A stretch of 64,000 nt of DNA from Rudanella paleaurantiibacter (GCF_009184635.1 NZ_WELI01000003.1:310001-374000); one strand, 5' to 3'; positions 7,719-17,603 are shown, counted from the stretch's first letter. Notes: generated from the sequence alone by a model not told the origin. Made by a program: numbers and translations.

Positions 7719-10118
7719 ATGGTACGTTTATATACCTCCCTGCTCTGCGCCCTGACCGTTGGCGCGGTATGGGCCCAACCCGCCCCTACCCAACGGGTTC
7801 AGCTTCCGAATGGCTGGAGCCTCACTCCGACCGGCAGCTCAGTCCCCCTCGGCGATTTACCCCTCAACATGGTTGTGTCGCCCGACCAGAAACGCTTAGC
7901 CGTTACGAATAACGGGCAGAGCAAACACACGATTCAGCTTTTCGACGTAAGCGGGACAAGCACCCGGCAGCTGGCATCGCTGGAGATTCCGAAGGCATGG
8001 GTAGGCATCCGGTTTAGCCCCGATGGCAAACGGCTGTACGCATCGGGCGGCAACGACAACCGCGTGATGGTCTACGAAATAGCCGATAATCAACTGGTTA
8101 AAGCCGACTCCATCACGCTCGGCAAGCCGTGGCCCAACCGAATTTCGGTAGCGGGGCTCGACCTCAGCCGCGATGGCAAAACACTCTACACCGTTACTAA
8201 AGACGATAGCGCCCTGTACGTGTGTAATGTAGCGACCAGGCAAATTGAGAAACGGATTCAGCTCCCACACGAGGCCTACACCTGCCTGCTTTCGCCGTCG
8301 GGCCATGAGCTGTATATCACGCTTTGGGGCGGAGCCGGGGTACAGGTGTACGACACCAAAACGGGGCAAATCAGCGCCCGTATTACCACCGGCGACCACC
8401 CCAACGACATGGTGCTGACCAAATCGGGTAAGTACCTGTTTACGGCCAACGCCAACGACAATTCCGTCTCGATTATTGACCTGAGCACCCGCCGGGTGGT
8501 CGAAGCCCTCAACACGGCCCTCTACCCCGACGCACCCGCCGGTAGCACGCCCAACGGGCTAGCCCTCACGCCCGATGGCAAAACGCTGCTTGTAGCCAAC
8601 GCCGACAACAACTGCCTCGCCGTTTTCGACGTATCGAAACCGGGCAAGAGCCGGTCGCTGGGTTTCATCCCAACGGGCTGGTACCCGACCGCCGTCAAAG
8701 TAATCGGCAAAAAAATTCTGGTGTCGAACGGTAAGGGCATGACCTCACTGGCCAACCCAAAAGGCCCCGACCCGTTTAAGCGCCGGGAAGAAGACACCCA
8801 GTATATCGGGGCCCTGTTCAAAGGCACCCTCTCGACGTTTACGATGCCCTCGGCCGCGCAACTGACGGGCCTCACGCGGCAGGTGTACGCCAACACGCCG
8901 TACAGCAAAGAGAAAGAAAAACTGGCGGCTGGCGAGCCCAACAACCCGATTCCGCGCCGGGTAGGCGACCCCTCGCCCATCAAGTACGTTTTTTACATCA
9001 TCAAAGAAAACCGTACCTACGATCAGGTTTTTGGGGATATGCCCGGTGGTAATGGCGACTCATCGCTCTGCTTATTTCCCGAAAAAGTAACCCCCAATCA
9101 GCACGCGTTGGCCCGCGAATTTGGCTTGCTCGATAACTTCTACGTGGATGCCGAAGTCAGCGCCGATGGGCACAACTGGTCCACAGCGGCTTACGCACCC
9201 GATTACGTCGAAAAAACCTGGCCCACCAGCTACGGCGGACGTGGCGGCACTTACGACTACGAAGGCAGCCGACCGGTGGCGTTTCCGAAAAAAGGGTTTA
9301 TCTGGGATCATTGCAAGCAGGCGGGCATCAGCTACCGGGGCTACGGCGAATTTGCCGCCTATGCCAGACGCCGGGGCTCGGCGCTCGACGGCCGGTTTTG
9401 CCACCAATACCCCGATTATGACCTCAAAATAAAAGACATCGACCGGGTTGAGATCTGGAAACGCGACTTCGATTCGCTAGTGACGGCCAATGCTGTGCCG
9501 CGCTTCAACTCGCTGCGGCTGGGCAATAACCATACCGCCGGAGCCCGCATTGGCCAACTGACACCCACCGCCATGGTGGCCGATAATGACCTGGCCGTGG
9601 GGCGGTTTATCGAACACCTCTCAAACAGCCCGATCTGGAAAGAATCAGCCGTATTTATTCTGGAAGATGACGCCCAAAACGGGGCCGACCACGTAGACGC
9701 GCACCGCTCGCCCGCGCTGGTAATCAGTCCCTACGCCAAACGTCGGCACATCGAGCACACCATGTATTCAACCTCAGCCATGCTCCGCACGATGGAACTG
9801 ATTCTGGGTATGCCACCCATGAGTCAGTACGACGCGGCTGCCCGGCCTATGTTCGCCTTGTTTACCAACACACCTGACTTTACCCCCTACAAGCATATAC
9901 CGGCTCAGGTCGATTTGAGCGCCAAAAACACGGCTATGAACGAACCCGCCCGGCGGTCGGAGAAGTTTGACCTGCGCCATGCCGATACCTTAGACGACCA
10001 CGAGTTCAACGCCGTGATCTGGATGGCCGTGCGGGGCGAAAACAGCCCGGTGCCGGCACCCCGCCGAGGAGCCTGGCTCCGAATTGCCGAGAAAGAAGAC
10101 GATGGCGACGACGATTAA
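7719..10118 (+). CDS. YncE-like beta-propeller / phosphoesterase (alkaline phosphatase superfamily) fusion
   Basis: A 799-residue secreted protein with a signal peptide ending VGAVWAQ. Residues about 35-340 form a YVTN/YncE-type seven-bladed propeller with repeated LSPDGKxLYV-type blades (LTPDGKTLLVANADNN, RFSPDGKRLYASGGND). Residues about 420-740 are a phosphoesterase of the AcpA/phospholipase C class: IIKENRTYDQVFGD contains the expected metal-site and nucleophile region, and EDDAQNGADHVDAHR and SPYAKR are later conserved blocks. This combination is a known domain architecture in Bacteroidota, presumably releasing phosphate from an extracellular ester. It ends in an acidic tail (EKEDDGDDD). 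Confidence 0.88.
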   Translation: MVRLYTSLLCALTVGAVWAQPAPTQRVQLPNGWSLTPTGSSVPLGDLPLNMVVSPDQKRLAVTNNGQSKHTIQLFDVSGTSTRQLASLEIPKAWVGIRFSPDGKRLYASGGNDNRVMVYEIADNQLVKADSITLGKPWPNRISVAGLDLSRDGKTLYTVTKDDSALYVCNVATRQIEKRIQLPHEAYTCLLSPSGHELYITLWGGAGVQVYDTKTGQISARITTGDHPNDMVLTKSGKYLFTANANDNSVSIIDLSTRRVVEALNTALYPDAPAGSTPNGLALTPDGKTLLVANADNNCLAVFDVSKPGKSRSLGFIPTGWYPTAVKVIGKKILVSNGKGMTSLANPKGPDPFKRREEDTQYIGALFKGTLSTFTMPSAAQLTGLTRQVYANTPYSKEKEKLAAGEPNNPIPRRVGDPSPIKYVFYIIKENRTYDQVFGDMPGGNGDSSLCLFPEKVTPNQHALAREFGLLDNFYVDAEVSADGHNWSTAAYAPDYVEKTWPTSYGGRGGTYDYEGSRPVAFPKKGFIWDHCKQAGISYRGYGEFAAYARRRGSALDGRFCHQYPDYDLKIKDIDRVEIWKRDFDSLVTANAVPRFNSLRLGNNHTAGARIGQLTPTAMVADNDLAVGRFIEHLSNSPIWKESAVFILEDDAQNGADHVDAHRSPALVISPYAKRRHIEHTMYSTSAMLRTMELILGMPPMSQYDAAARPMFALFTNTPDFTPYKHIPAQVDLSAKNTAMNEPARRSEKFDLRHADTLDDHEFNAVIWMAVRGENSPVPAPRRGAWLRIAEKEDDGDDD

Positions 10119-10179
10119 TCCAACCGACTACCGGTTTTTGGTTTATCGTTTTTAGTTTCGGTTTATCGTGAAAAATTGC

Positions 10180-10218
10180 AGCCTCAATCGCTTTGATCTA
10201 AAGTGGTTGAGGCTTTTC
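10180..10218 (+). terminator. Terminator after the phosphoesterase gene
   Basis: AGCCTCAA (10180-10187) pairs with TTGAGGCT (10207-10214), with an inner CTTT/AAAG pairing, and is followed by TTTTCTGTT. It separates this gene from the next one on the same strand. Confidence 0.7.
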
Positions 10219-10250
10219 TGTTCCCATACCTACCAAACCGCACACTACAC

Positions 10251-11060
10251 ATGATAAAAACCGCTTATCAGAACGAAATAGCCCTTGACGACGCCCTGCG
10301 CCGGGGCAGTAAAGGGACCGCCGTCCGTCGGATACAGGAATGGCTCTGCCTGAGCGCCTTACGATTTCCGGCAGCATCGGTCGTGGTGGTGATCGACGGT
10401 GATTTTGGCCCGGCCACCGAGCGGGCTGTTAAGAACCTGCAACGTGCCTTGAAAACCACGCCCACGGGAGAGGTTACACCTGCCTTTTTTGAACAGATAG
10501 CGCAGCCCATGCGGGCCGCTTTTGGGCCGATCGCAGCCGAGGATAAACTTCCGAATCAGCTCATTGCAACCGCCAAACAGCACCTGCTGCACCGGGCCTC
10601 GGAGCTGCAAACCGGCGCGGGTCAAAACCTCGGTCCCTGGGTGCGGGCTTACTGCGATGGGTACGACGGCTCGCCGTTCTTGTGGTGCATGGGCTTTGTG
10701 CAGACAGTACTCGATCAGGTAGCAACGGCCAACGGGCGCGCTTTTACGGCTATTATTCCCCAAACACTCAGCTGCGATGTGGTAGCCATGGCAGGAACGC
10801 AAAACGGCCGGTATATTCCGAACGCCGACATCCGCAAAAATCCCAAACTGGCCAAACCCGGCGATTTGTTTCTGCTCCGATTTACCAATACCCCCGACTG
10901 GTTTCATACGGGCCTCATCACCGAGGTCGACGAGGATGTATTTGAGACCATCGAGGGCAACACCAACGAGCAGTCGTCGAACAACGGAACGGCCGTGTTT
11001 GCGCGGGTGCGTAACTTCCGCAAAGCCACTATCGACGTTTACCGCACCGAAGGTCTATAA
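10251..11060 (+). CDS. Peptidoglycan-binding domain protein with CHAP/NlpC-like hydrolase domain
   Basis: A 269-residue protein. Residues about 20-85 are a PG_binding_1 repeat (LRRGSKGTAVRRIQEWLCL...VDGDFGPATERAVKNLQ). The C-terminal half carries a papain-like hydrolase signature: SPFLWCMGFVQTVLDQV with the probable catalytic Cys, and GDLFLLRF...DWFHTGLITEV with the probable catalytic His, then FETIEGNTNEQSSNNG. Such proteins cut peptide cross-links or amide bonds in cell-wall or phage-like settings. No signal peptide is visible with either start. The ATG at 10251 is preferred over a GTG at 10203, which falls inside the terminator. Confidence 0.78.
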   Translation: MIKTAYQNEIALDDALRRGSKGTAVRRIQEWLCLSALRFPAASVVVVIDGDFGPATERAVKNLQRALKTTPTGEVTPAFFEQIAQPMRAAFGPIAAEDKLPNQLIATAKQHLLHRASELQTGAGQNLGPWVRAYCDGYDGSPFLWCMGFVQTVLDQVATANGRAFTAIIPQTLSCDVVAMAGTQNGRYIPNADIRKNPKLAKPGDLFLLRFTNTPDWFHTGLITEVDEDVFETIEGNTNEQSSNNGTAVFARVRNFRKATIDVYRTEGL

Positions 11061-11099
11061 ATCAGGCAACTAATCTTAGAAACTCCTACTTCCCAAATC

Positions 11100-13604
11100 A
11101 TGCGCATTGCCCCGGCTCTCATCGTCTGCATCGGCCTTTTCTGCCTCACTACTCGTTCGTTTGCCCAGCTTCAGAAGCCCGTAGAGGTAATCCGCGACCG
11201 TTGGGGCGTAAACCACATCTACGCGCAAACCGAGCATGACCTGTTCTATGCACAAGGTTACTGTGCCGCGCAGGATCGGCTGTTTCAGCTGGAAATGTGG
11301 CGCAGGCAGGCTACCGGCACCGTTGCCGAGCTACTGGGGCCGCAGGAACTCAAGCGCGACCAGGGGGCCCGGCTGTTTCGGTTCCGCACTACTCCGCAAA
11401 CACTCAATGCCGAACTGAACCACTACCACCCACGGGGCGCGGCCATTATACGGGCCTTTGTGGAGGGCATCAACGCCTACATCACCGAGATTCGGAAAAC
11501 ACCCGACAAGCTCCCGTTTGAGTTCAAAGTTCTCAAAACCGAACCGGGCCTCTGGACACCCGAAATCGTGATTAGCCGACACCAGGGCCTGTTGAGCAAC
11601 GTACGCGACGAACTAAATTTTGGGCGATTGGTCTACCTGATCGGGGCCGAAAAACTGCGGCAGTTGCAGTGGTTTCACCCAACGCCCACGCCCGACCGCG
11701 AGCCCAACCTGACCCTCCGGGTCGATGGAGCGCAACTGATGCAACCCATTCTGGAACTCTACGATGCGTTTCGGCTTCCGCTTAAGTTTACCCCGCCCAC
11801 CGACACCCGACAGGCGGCAACCGGCCCCGTAACCCACTCGCCCCGGATACCCAACCTCCACTTCACCCCCTCGGCCGAGGTGGAAGACTGGTTCGATACC
11901 GAAAAAACAATGGTAGGCTCCAACAATTGGGTGGTGGATGGGCGACACTCGGTAAGCGGCTATCCCATGCTGGCCAACGATCCGCACCGGGCGCAGTCGG
12001 CCCCGTCGTTACGATATTGGGTTCATCTGCATGGGCCCGGATGGAATGTGGTAGGCGCGGGCGAACCGACTCTGCCGGGCGTGTCGATTGGCCACAACGA
12101 ATACGGTGCCTGGGGGCTTACCATTTTCGAGACCGACAACGAAGACCTGTATGTGTACGAAACCAACCCCCGGAATCCCAACCAGTACCGGTACCAGGGC
12201 CGTTGGGAGCCGATGCGCCTGATTCGCGACACCATCCGGGTCAAAGGAGGAGAAGCGGTCCCCGTAATGTTGAAATACACGCGGCACGGGCCCGTTACGT
12301 TTGAAGACACTAGGAATCACAAAGCGTATGCCGTGCGGGCGGGGTGGCTCGAAAAAGGCTGCGCGCCTTATCTGGCCAGTTTGCGTATGAATGGGGCCCG
12401 CAACTGGACCGAGTTCAGGCAGGCCTGCGCCTACAGCCGCATCCCCGGTGAAAACATGATCTGGGCGGGGCGGCCATCCGCGGGCCGGCCATCCGGGGGG
12501 CAGCCTTCCACCGGTCAGCCAGCCACAAAGGGCGATATTGGCTGGCAGGCCGTGGGAATCTCGCCTATTCGGCCCGCTGTAGGTGGCCAAAGCTGGACCG
12601 GGCTGGTGCCGGTACCCGGCGATGGTCGCTACGAGTGGAGCGGCTACCTACCGATTCAGAAATTACCCAACAAGCATAATCCGCCCGAGGGCTACGTAGC
12701 CACGGCCAACAACAACCTAACCCCGATTGATTTTCCCGACCGCAATGCTGTCGGATGGGTGTGGGCGGGGCCGTCGCGGGCGCACCGCATTGAAGAAGTC
12801 CTGAACAACGGAGAGCGTAAAACCCTTACCGATTTTGCCCGCCTACAGGCCGATTACCTCTCCATACCAGCACGCACACTGGTACCCTTGCTCGGCCCAC
12901 TCGTAGCCGACGACTCGCGCACCGAACAGGCGAGCAGCTACCTTCGCAAATGGAACTACCAACTGGAGCCGGGCTCGGTGGCAGCCTCGATCTATGTGGC
13001 CTGGGAAACCCAGCTCCGGCAGGCACTATACCAAACGATGGTGCCCGAACGGGCGCGGCCTTACCTGCGCTCGCTGCCCACCAAACGTATACTCGACTGG
13101 TTGAGTCTACCCCTGATTCCGGTACCCGACTCAACGGGAGGCTCCCTACGACTGATGAACCGCGACAGCCTGTTGCTCACCAGCCTCGATCAGGCAGTGA
13201 GTACGCTCACCAAACGGCTCGGTGGGGATATGGACGAGTGGCAATACGGCCAACGGGCCAACAAACACATCAGTCTGACGCACCCGCTCAGCGCACTCGT
13301 GAGCGAAGACGAGCGCAGGCGCATCAACCTCGGCCCCATTCCGCGCGGGGGCTACAGCGAAACCGTCAATAACACCGGCAGCAATCTAAATCAGGAGCAC
13401 GGGGCTTCGTTTCGGATATTGGTTGATACCGAAGACTGGGACCGCACACTTGGCATCAACAGCCCCGGCCAATCGGGCGACCCGGCCAGCCCGCACTACC
13501 GCGACTTGTTTGAGCTGTGGGGGCAAAATGGGTATTTCCCGGTCTTTTTCAGCCGGGAAAAGGTGAAAGCGGCCGCCGAACAAACAACCATCCTGCGGCC
13601 CTGA
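11100..13604 (+). CDS. Penicillin acylase family protein (Ntn hydrolase)
   Basis: An 834-residue secreted precursor with a signal peptide ending SFAQ. Family members cut themselves to expose an N-terminal Ser and hydrolyse amide bonds of beta-lactams, acyl-homoserine lactones or similar amides. The self-cleavage site is visible as VGSNNW with Ser274. Conserved blocks include DRWGVNHIYA, YAQGYCAAQDRLFQ and the ANDPHR motif after the Ser. Length fits the family (750-850). An odd low-complexity insert lies at about residues 458-477 (GRPSAGRPSGGQPSTGQPAT), inside a normally conserved region just before GDIGWQAVG. It follows the CHAP-like gene by 39 bp and may share its transcript. The substrate cannot be predicted. 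Confidence 0.9.
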   Translation: MRIAPALIVCIGLFCLTTRSFAQLQKPVEVIRDRWGVNHIYAQTEHDLFYAQGYCAAQDRLFQLEMWRRQATGTVAELLGPQELKRDQGARLFRFRTTPQTLNAELNHYHPRGAAIIRAFVEGINAYITEIRKTPDKLPFEFKVLKTEPGLWTPEIVISRHQGLLSNVRDELNFGRLVYLIGAEKLRQLQWFHPTPTPDREPNLTLRVDGAQLMQPILELYDAFRLPLKFTPPTDTRQAATGPVTHSPRIPNLHFTPSAEVEDWFDTEKTMVGSNNWVVDGRHSVSGYPMLANDPHRAQSAPSLRYWVHLHGPGWNVVGAGEPTLPGVSIGHNEYGAWGLTIFETDNEDLYVYETNPRNPNQYRYQGRWEPMRLIRDTIRVKGGEAVPVMLKYTRHGPVTFEDTRNHKAYAVRAGWLEKGCAPYLASLRMNGARNWTEFRQACAYSRIPGENMIWAGRPSAGRPSGGQPSTGQPATKGDIGWQAVGISPIRPAVGGQSWTGLVPVPGDGRYEWSGYLPIQKLPNKHNPPEGYVATANNNLTPIDFPDRNAVGWVWAGPSRAHRIEEVLNNGERKTLTDFARLQADYLSIPARTLVPLLGPLVADDSRTEQASSYLRKWNYQLEPGSVAASIYVAWETQLRQALYQTMVPERARPYLRSLPTKRILDWLSLPLIPVPDSTGGSLRLMNRDSLLLTSLDQAVSTLTKRLGGDMDEWQYGQRANKHISLTHPLSALVSEDERRRINLGPIPRGGYSETVNNTGSNLNQEHGASFRILVDTEDWDRTLGINSPGQSGDPASPHYRDLFELWGQNGYFPVFFSREKVKAAAEQTTILRP
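12469..12528 (+). repeat. 15-bp degenerate tandem repeat inside the penicillin acylase gene
   Basis: About four in-frame units of 15 bp, each encoding roughly GRPSA/GQPST, are inserted in the coding sequence. The unit length keeps the reading frame, so copy number can change without breaking the protein. Confidence 0.75.
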
Positions 13605-13608
13605 ACCC

Positions 13609-16356
13609 CTACCGACCGAAGCTAAGCGTAGTGCCCACCCGGAAGCCCAGCCCCTTGTACGAGCCGTTCTGAAACTGACTTATAACTTCGAGCCGGAACA
13701 CGGGCAAGACCCGAGGGATCAACCCGTTCAGGCCGTACCCCACTTCGGTATAGTTTTTTGAGCCGGGCGTGGCCAGGTAGTGAACAAAGAGGTTTTCTTT
13801 CAGGTCGAGCAGGCGGAACCAGGTGATCTGCGTGAGCAAAAACTTGCGGTACTCGGCCAGGACGTGCGCTTCGGCAAATCGTTTGCCCGTGCTGTACTGG
13901 TAGTAGGGCAGCAACCGGAACACCGAAACAGGGTCGCCCTGTTGCAGAAAGAACTGATTGCCCGCAAAGTGCCGAAAATCCGGGAAGTACACCCGCTTGT
14001 CGTTGACAAATGCACCCGCCGACAGGTTGTAGCTCAGGCGGCTGCGGATACCCGTTTCAAACGATTGACTGATCCGAGCCTGCAAAAAATCGTAGTCGGT
14101 ATCGCTCCCGCCCACGCCCGCAATGCCTTTCCGGTAGTTGACCGACAGCAGGGGGGCATCGTTGTTGGGCCGACTGATGCGCCGACCGTTGCGAATAATA
14201 TACCGGGGAGCACCCAGCCGGGCCGAAGCCAGCAAATTGAGCACAAACGCCTGATGCACCGGAAACGCCGACGAGCCCACCTCGGCATTGGTAACCCGGT
14301 TGGTGGTGTAGGCCCGGTTGCGCCAGTTGATCCAGGGCCGAATAATGTCGCGGAAGTTGGCCAACTCCGTCCGCTCGGCATATTCGAGCGAGGCCGACAC
14401 GTTGAGCCGGTTATGCCACCATCGGAAATTGCCCGACAACCGCACAAAGTCTTTCTGGTACTCTTTGAGGAAATTTTGCTCAAACACCAGCGACGTGAGC
14501 GTGTTCATGGCGTTGCTGATCGGGTTGTCGGGGTTCAGTTGCGACAGATAGCGCCCTCCTTCCAGCCCTACCGAGGTGGTTTTGTAGGCATACTGCGCCA
14601 GTCCGTAACCCACGGCCCGGTTCCAGCCCAGCCCGTACCGGACCACGCCCCCCACCGACCACGTTGGCCCCGGCTTAAACTGCGGGGTTTTCGATTTACG
14701 GGTGGTGTCGGGGGCTCCTGCCCGAATGTTCAGTTTAAGGCCGGCCTGCGCCCAGTAGCCCTCTACGGTATTGTAAAAAATACTTTTGATCGGCGTATCG
14801 TACTGAAGCGTGGTACGCTTGCCCACCCGCCAGTTGGCCCCTTCGAGCAGTTGCATCGGTTTGAAGGTGGCACTGCCACGGGTCGAGTCTTTCTTAACAG
14901 CCTTGGTGCTGTCGGTTTTGGCCTTGATTTCCCGCACAATTTTAAGGCTGTCGTTGCGGACATAACTGCGGATTTCGGCCGAGGTGAGCGGCACCGACCG
15001 GAGCGAATCCCAGAACGCGGTCGAACGTTTGCCCGCCAGCGAATCCACACTGCTCGAATCATTGCGGAGCACCTGAACATCGTCGCGGTTTTCCTGCCGG
15101 GCTTTCTCCCGACGGGCTTTGGCCTCCTGCTTTTCGTACTCCTTCATCATTTGCCGCATGTTTTTGGTCGAAAACTCTTTCTGTTTTTTGACCAGATCAT
15201 CCAGCGATTGCTCTTTCACGTCGCGCTTGGTGAGTTTGGTTTCGGGCTTGAATTTCTTTTCGTCGACCACTTCCACCTCATCCACAAAGGCCGGGTTCAC
15301 CTTCAGATTGCGGTACTGATAACTCACCACAGCCTCACCCCCAAGCTTCACCCCGAAAATCCCCCCCTTGAAATTGAACCGACCGTTGACCGGCATCCAG
15401 ACGTTCTGTATTGGCGTGTAGGTTTGCCGCAGGTTAATGCTAAAGCCCTGCTGCAACACTTGTTCGAGTTGCAGACTATGGATGGCCCAGCTGTTCTCGA
15501 TGATGTAAATGACGCCCCGAAACACGCCCTCACCCCACGAGCGCGGGTTTACGCGAATCTTGCTGATTTCGACCGCCTGCCCCCCGCCAACCGACTCCCG
15601 GAAGGTGCCTTCATACACAAATTTGTAGTACGCAAAGGCTTTGGGCGACAAGGGCGACACGGCGTTATTGATCTCCGGGCTGTAAAACGAGCCCATCGAA
15701 AACTGAGCCGGAATGAGCTGATCACTCTGTGAATTACGTGAGGCTATCAGCCGCCGACGGTAGGTGTTGGGTTGTTGAAACGAAACCTCCGAAACCGATT
15801 CAAACACGTTCGGGACACCCACTTTGAAGTTGGCCTCCTGCTCCGCTTCTTTGAGCTGTTTGCCCGCCATTTTTTCAATCAGCTTCGGAATACTCTCCAC
15901 AATAAACGACCCCTTGCCGTACACCCGCGCCGTGTAACTATTGACCTGTAGGGCGTGGTATTTACTTTTGGCAATGGCCCGGCGCATGATGGTGTAGGCC
16001 GGGTCTTCATTCGTGGAGCGGGCCTGCACCTCCTGTAGGCGGATTACCTGCTCGGCCATGACCACATCGATGGTTTCAAAGCCGCTTTTGACCTCCACCG
16101 TCTTCTGTTGAGCCGCAAACCCAAGGTACTGAAACACTACCTCGTAGCGACCCGGAGCCAATGGCAGTTCGTAGCGGCCTTCTGTATTCGATATGGTACC
16201 GGCGTCGGTGCCCTTGCCTGTCCCATTTTTGACCACAATAGCCGCGTAAGGCAACACATCGCCACCCGTGGTTTTTATGGTACCCCGGATGCCCTGAGCG
16301 TACGCGGTCAATTGAGAAATAAACAACAAAATGCCAATAACGTACAGGCGAAGCAT
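13609..16356 (-). CDS. DUF5686 and carboxypeptidase-regulatory-like domain outer-membrane protein
   Basis: A 915-residue protein with a signal peptide ending TAYAQ. Residues about 22-110 form a CarboxypepD_reg-like beta-sandwich (GIRGTIKTTGGDVLPYAAIVVK...GRYELPLAPGRYEVVFQYLGF). The rest is DUF5686, with a charged linker near residues 360-480 and a C-terminal half of alternating amphipathic strands ending in GFRVGTTLSFGR, which looks like an outer-membrane barrel. The family is common in Bacteroidota; its function is not established, though the fold suggests a surface or transport role. It is convergent with the acylase gene, with only 4 bp between stops. Confidence 0.88.
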   Translation of the reverse strand: MLRLYVIGILLFISQLTAYAQGIRGTIKTTGGDVLPYAAIVVKNGTGKGTDAGTISNTEGRYELPLAPGRYEVVFQYLGFAAQQKTVEVKSGFETIDVVMAEQVIRLQEVQARSTNEDPAYTIMRRAIAKSKYHALQVNSYTARVYGKGSFIVESIPKLIEKMAGKQLKEAEQEANFKVGVPNVFESVSEVSFQQPNTYRRRLIASRNSQSDQLIPAQFSMGSFYSPEINNAVSPLSPKAFAYYKFVYEGTFRESVGGGQAVEISKIRVNPRSWGEGVFRGVIYIIENSWAIHSLQLEQVLQQGFSINLRQTYTPIQNVWMPVNGRFNFKGGIFGVKLGGEAVVSYQYRNLKVNPAFVDEVEVVDEKKFKPETKLTKRDVKEQSLDDLVKKQKEFSTKNMRQMMKEYEKQEAKARREKARQENRDDVQVLRNDSSSVDSLAGKRSTAFWDSLRSVPLTSAEIRSYVRNDSLKIVREIKAKTDSTKAVKKDSTRGSATFKPMQLLEGANWRVGKRTTLQYDTPIKSIFYNTVEGYWAQAGLKLNIRAGAPDTTRKSKTPQFKPGPTWSVGGVVRYGLGWNRAVGYGLAQYAYKTTSVGLEGGRYLSQLNPDNPISNAMNTLTSLVFEQNFLKEYQKDFVRLSGNFRWWHNRLNVSASLEYAERTELANFRDIIRPWINWRNRAYTTNRVTNAEVGSSAFPVHQAFVLNLLASARLGAPRYIIRNGRRISRPNNDAPLLSVNYRKGIAGVGGSDTDYDFLQARISQSFETGIRSRLSYNLSAGAFVNDKRVYFPDFRHFAGNQFFLQQGDPVSVFRLLPYYQYSTGKRFAEAHVLAEYRKFLLTQITWFRLLDLKENLFVHYLATPGSKNYTEVGYGLNGLIPRVLPVFRLEVISQFQNGSYKGLGFRVGTTLSFGR

Positions 16357-16381
16357 AAGGAGAAGAGAGTAATGAACTGCA

Positions 16382-16412
16382 CAAAGTACACCCTACCCCA
16401 ACAGCCCTGCAA
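16382..16412 (-). promoter_or_regulatory. Possible promoter for the DUF5686 gene
   Basis: On the minus strand TTG (16412-16410) lies 21 bp before TACTTTG (16388-16382). This resembles the Bacteroidota -33/-7 pattern, with one base fewer in the -7 box. The start codon is about 25 bp downstream. Confidence 0.35.
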
Positions 16413-16507
16413 GCATTTCGGTTGAATTAACAGTTTTTAAGGACAAACGGCGGGTTTTAGGCTCGATCAAGTATGATTTACGAGTCATCGTCCATCATGA
16501 AGGCCCT

Positions 16508-17113
16508 CTATTCGCCAGATAGCTGATTCTGGTATCGACGTAAGCCACCAATAATTTCGGTTAGCCGTTTGTCTTCCCGGCGCAGGGTCCGCTTACCAAG
16601 CACGAAATAGGCATACAACATCCAGCCGGTGTACACAATCAGCGCTATAGTCCTGCCTAACAGGGGCATACGACCCAGAATCTCGATAAAATAAAGCCCA
16701 AAGGCCCCATTGAGCAGCAGAAAATACACCGGCCCGTTGATTCGGATCAACTGCTTGCGGAAGGCGTAGTAGCGTTCCCACGTAGCCAGGTGTTCGGCCA
16801 CGGGGGCCGCCAGGTCAATTTGCTTTAACCGCCGGTACAAATACAGGTTCACCACCGCCTGCCCCCCGGTGATCAACGCCATCAGATACAGCCCTACGTA
16901 GGTAGTCTGTTGCGTAAACCGAATACCCGTCAGCTCGTTGAAGGTTGCCAGAAACACCGCCGTCAGGGCCAAGCCAATACCACTCCACAGTTGCGTCTGG
17001 GCCAGTTTTTGGCTGTGCGTCGCGTTGGTTTGCCGGAGCTGTTCCCAGCCCACGGTATCAGGCGGGGAAACGGGCTGCTGCCATATTTTTTTGAGATCGT
17101 CAAAGGGGTCCAT
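16508..17113 (-). CDS. Membrane protein encoded with an ECF sigma factor
   Basis: A 201-residue protein starting MDPFDDLKKIWQQPVS. A short cytoplasmic N-terminus (residues 1-40) is followed by about four membrane helices: LWSGIGLALTAVFLATF, VGLYLMALITGGQAVVNLYL, NGPVYFLLLNGAFGLYFIEI and TIALIVYTGWMLYAYFVLG. The tail is basic. It overlaps the end of the sigma factor gene by 14 bp, so the two are translationally coupled. This position suggests it may hold the sigma factor at the membrane as an anti-sigma factor, but it lacks the zinc-finger anti-sigma motif, so that role is inference. The ATG at 17113 is preferred over one at 17218, which would lie deep inside the sigma gene. Confidence 0.75.
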   Translation of the reverse strand: MDPFDDLKKIWQQPVSPPDTVGWEQLRQTNATHSQKLAQTQLWSGIGLALTAVFLATFNELTGIRFTQQTTYVGLYLMALITGGQAVVNLYLYRRLKQIDLAAPVAEHLATWERYYAFRKQLIRINGPVYFLLLNGAFGLYFIEILGRMPLLGRTIALIVYTGWMLYAYFVLGKRTLRREDKRLTEIIGGLRRYQNQLSGE

Positions 17114-17603
17114 GCTGGTGAAAGAGGGTAACAAGTTGCTGTTTAATCCGGTGAATTTTGACCCGTAGGTTGCCCTCCGAAACCCCCACAATCTGCGCAA
17201 TTTCGGAGTATGGCACATCGTCGAGCACGAGCGAGATAATGAGCCGGTCGGTTTCGGGGAGTTGGCTCACGCAGCCGTACAACCGCCGAACTGCTTCGTC
17301 GGGCTCGCCGGTATCGTCGGCCAGGGTAGCCATGTGTTGTTCGAGGAGTGGCTCGGCAACCTGTCGTTTGGCCGTACGCAGGTGGTTAAGACAGGTGTTG
17401 ACCGCAATACGGTACAGCCAGGTACTAACCTCGGCATTGCCCCGAAACGCGGGCAGATGCTGCCAGGCTTTGATAAACGTTTCCTGCATCAGGTCCTGCG
17501 CCTGTGCGTACTCACCCGTGTAGCCAAGGCAAAGCTTCAGAATTCGGGGGGCAAAGCGGGTGTACAACTCCTCAAAAGGCGGTATCGATTGGCTGGCGTT
17601 CAT
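17100..17603 (-). CDS. ECF-type RNA polymerase sigma factor
   Basis: A 167-residue sigma-70 family factor. Region 2 reads FEELYTRFAPRILKLCLGYTG...AQDLMQETFIKAWQHLP, and STWLYRIAVNTCLNHLR follows. Region 4 reads LPETDRLIISLVLDDVPYSEIAQIVGVSEGNLRVKIHRIK with the helix-turn-helix. The ATG at 17603 overlaps the stop of the upstream alpha/beta hydrolase gene as TAATG, a classic coupling arrangement, and this settles the start. The downstream membrane protein overlaps its 3' end. The three genes therefore form one tight operon. Confidence 0.9.
   Translation of the reverse strand: MNASQSIPPFEELYTRFAPRILKLCLGYTGEYAQAQDLMQETFIKAWQHLPAFRGNAEVSTWLYRIAVNTCLNHLRTAKRQVAEPLLEQHMATLADDTGEPDEAVRRLYGCVSQLPETDRLIISLVLDDVPYSEIAQIVGVSEGNLRVKIHRIKQQLVTLFHQHGPL

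Noticed and set aside
13780-15732. 650-codon plus-strand frame opposite the DUF5686 gene
   Set aside because: It is antisense to a well-supported secreted barrel protein and its product (rich in Arg, His, Pro) has no family features. Long antisense frames are common in GC-ending genes.
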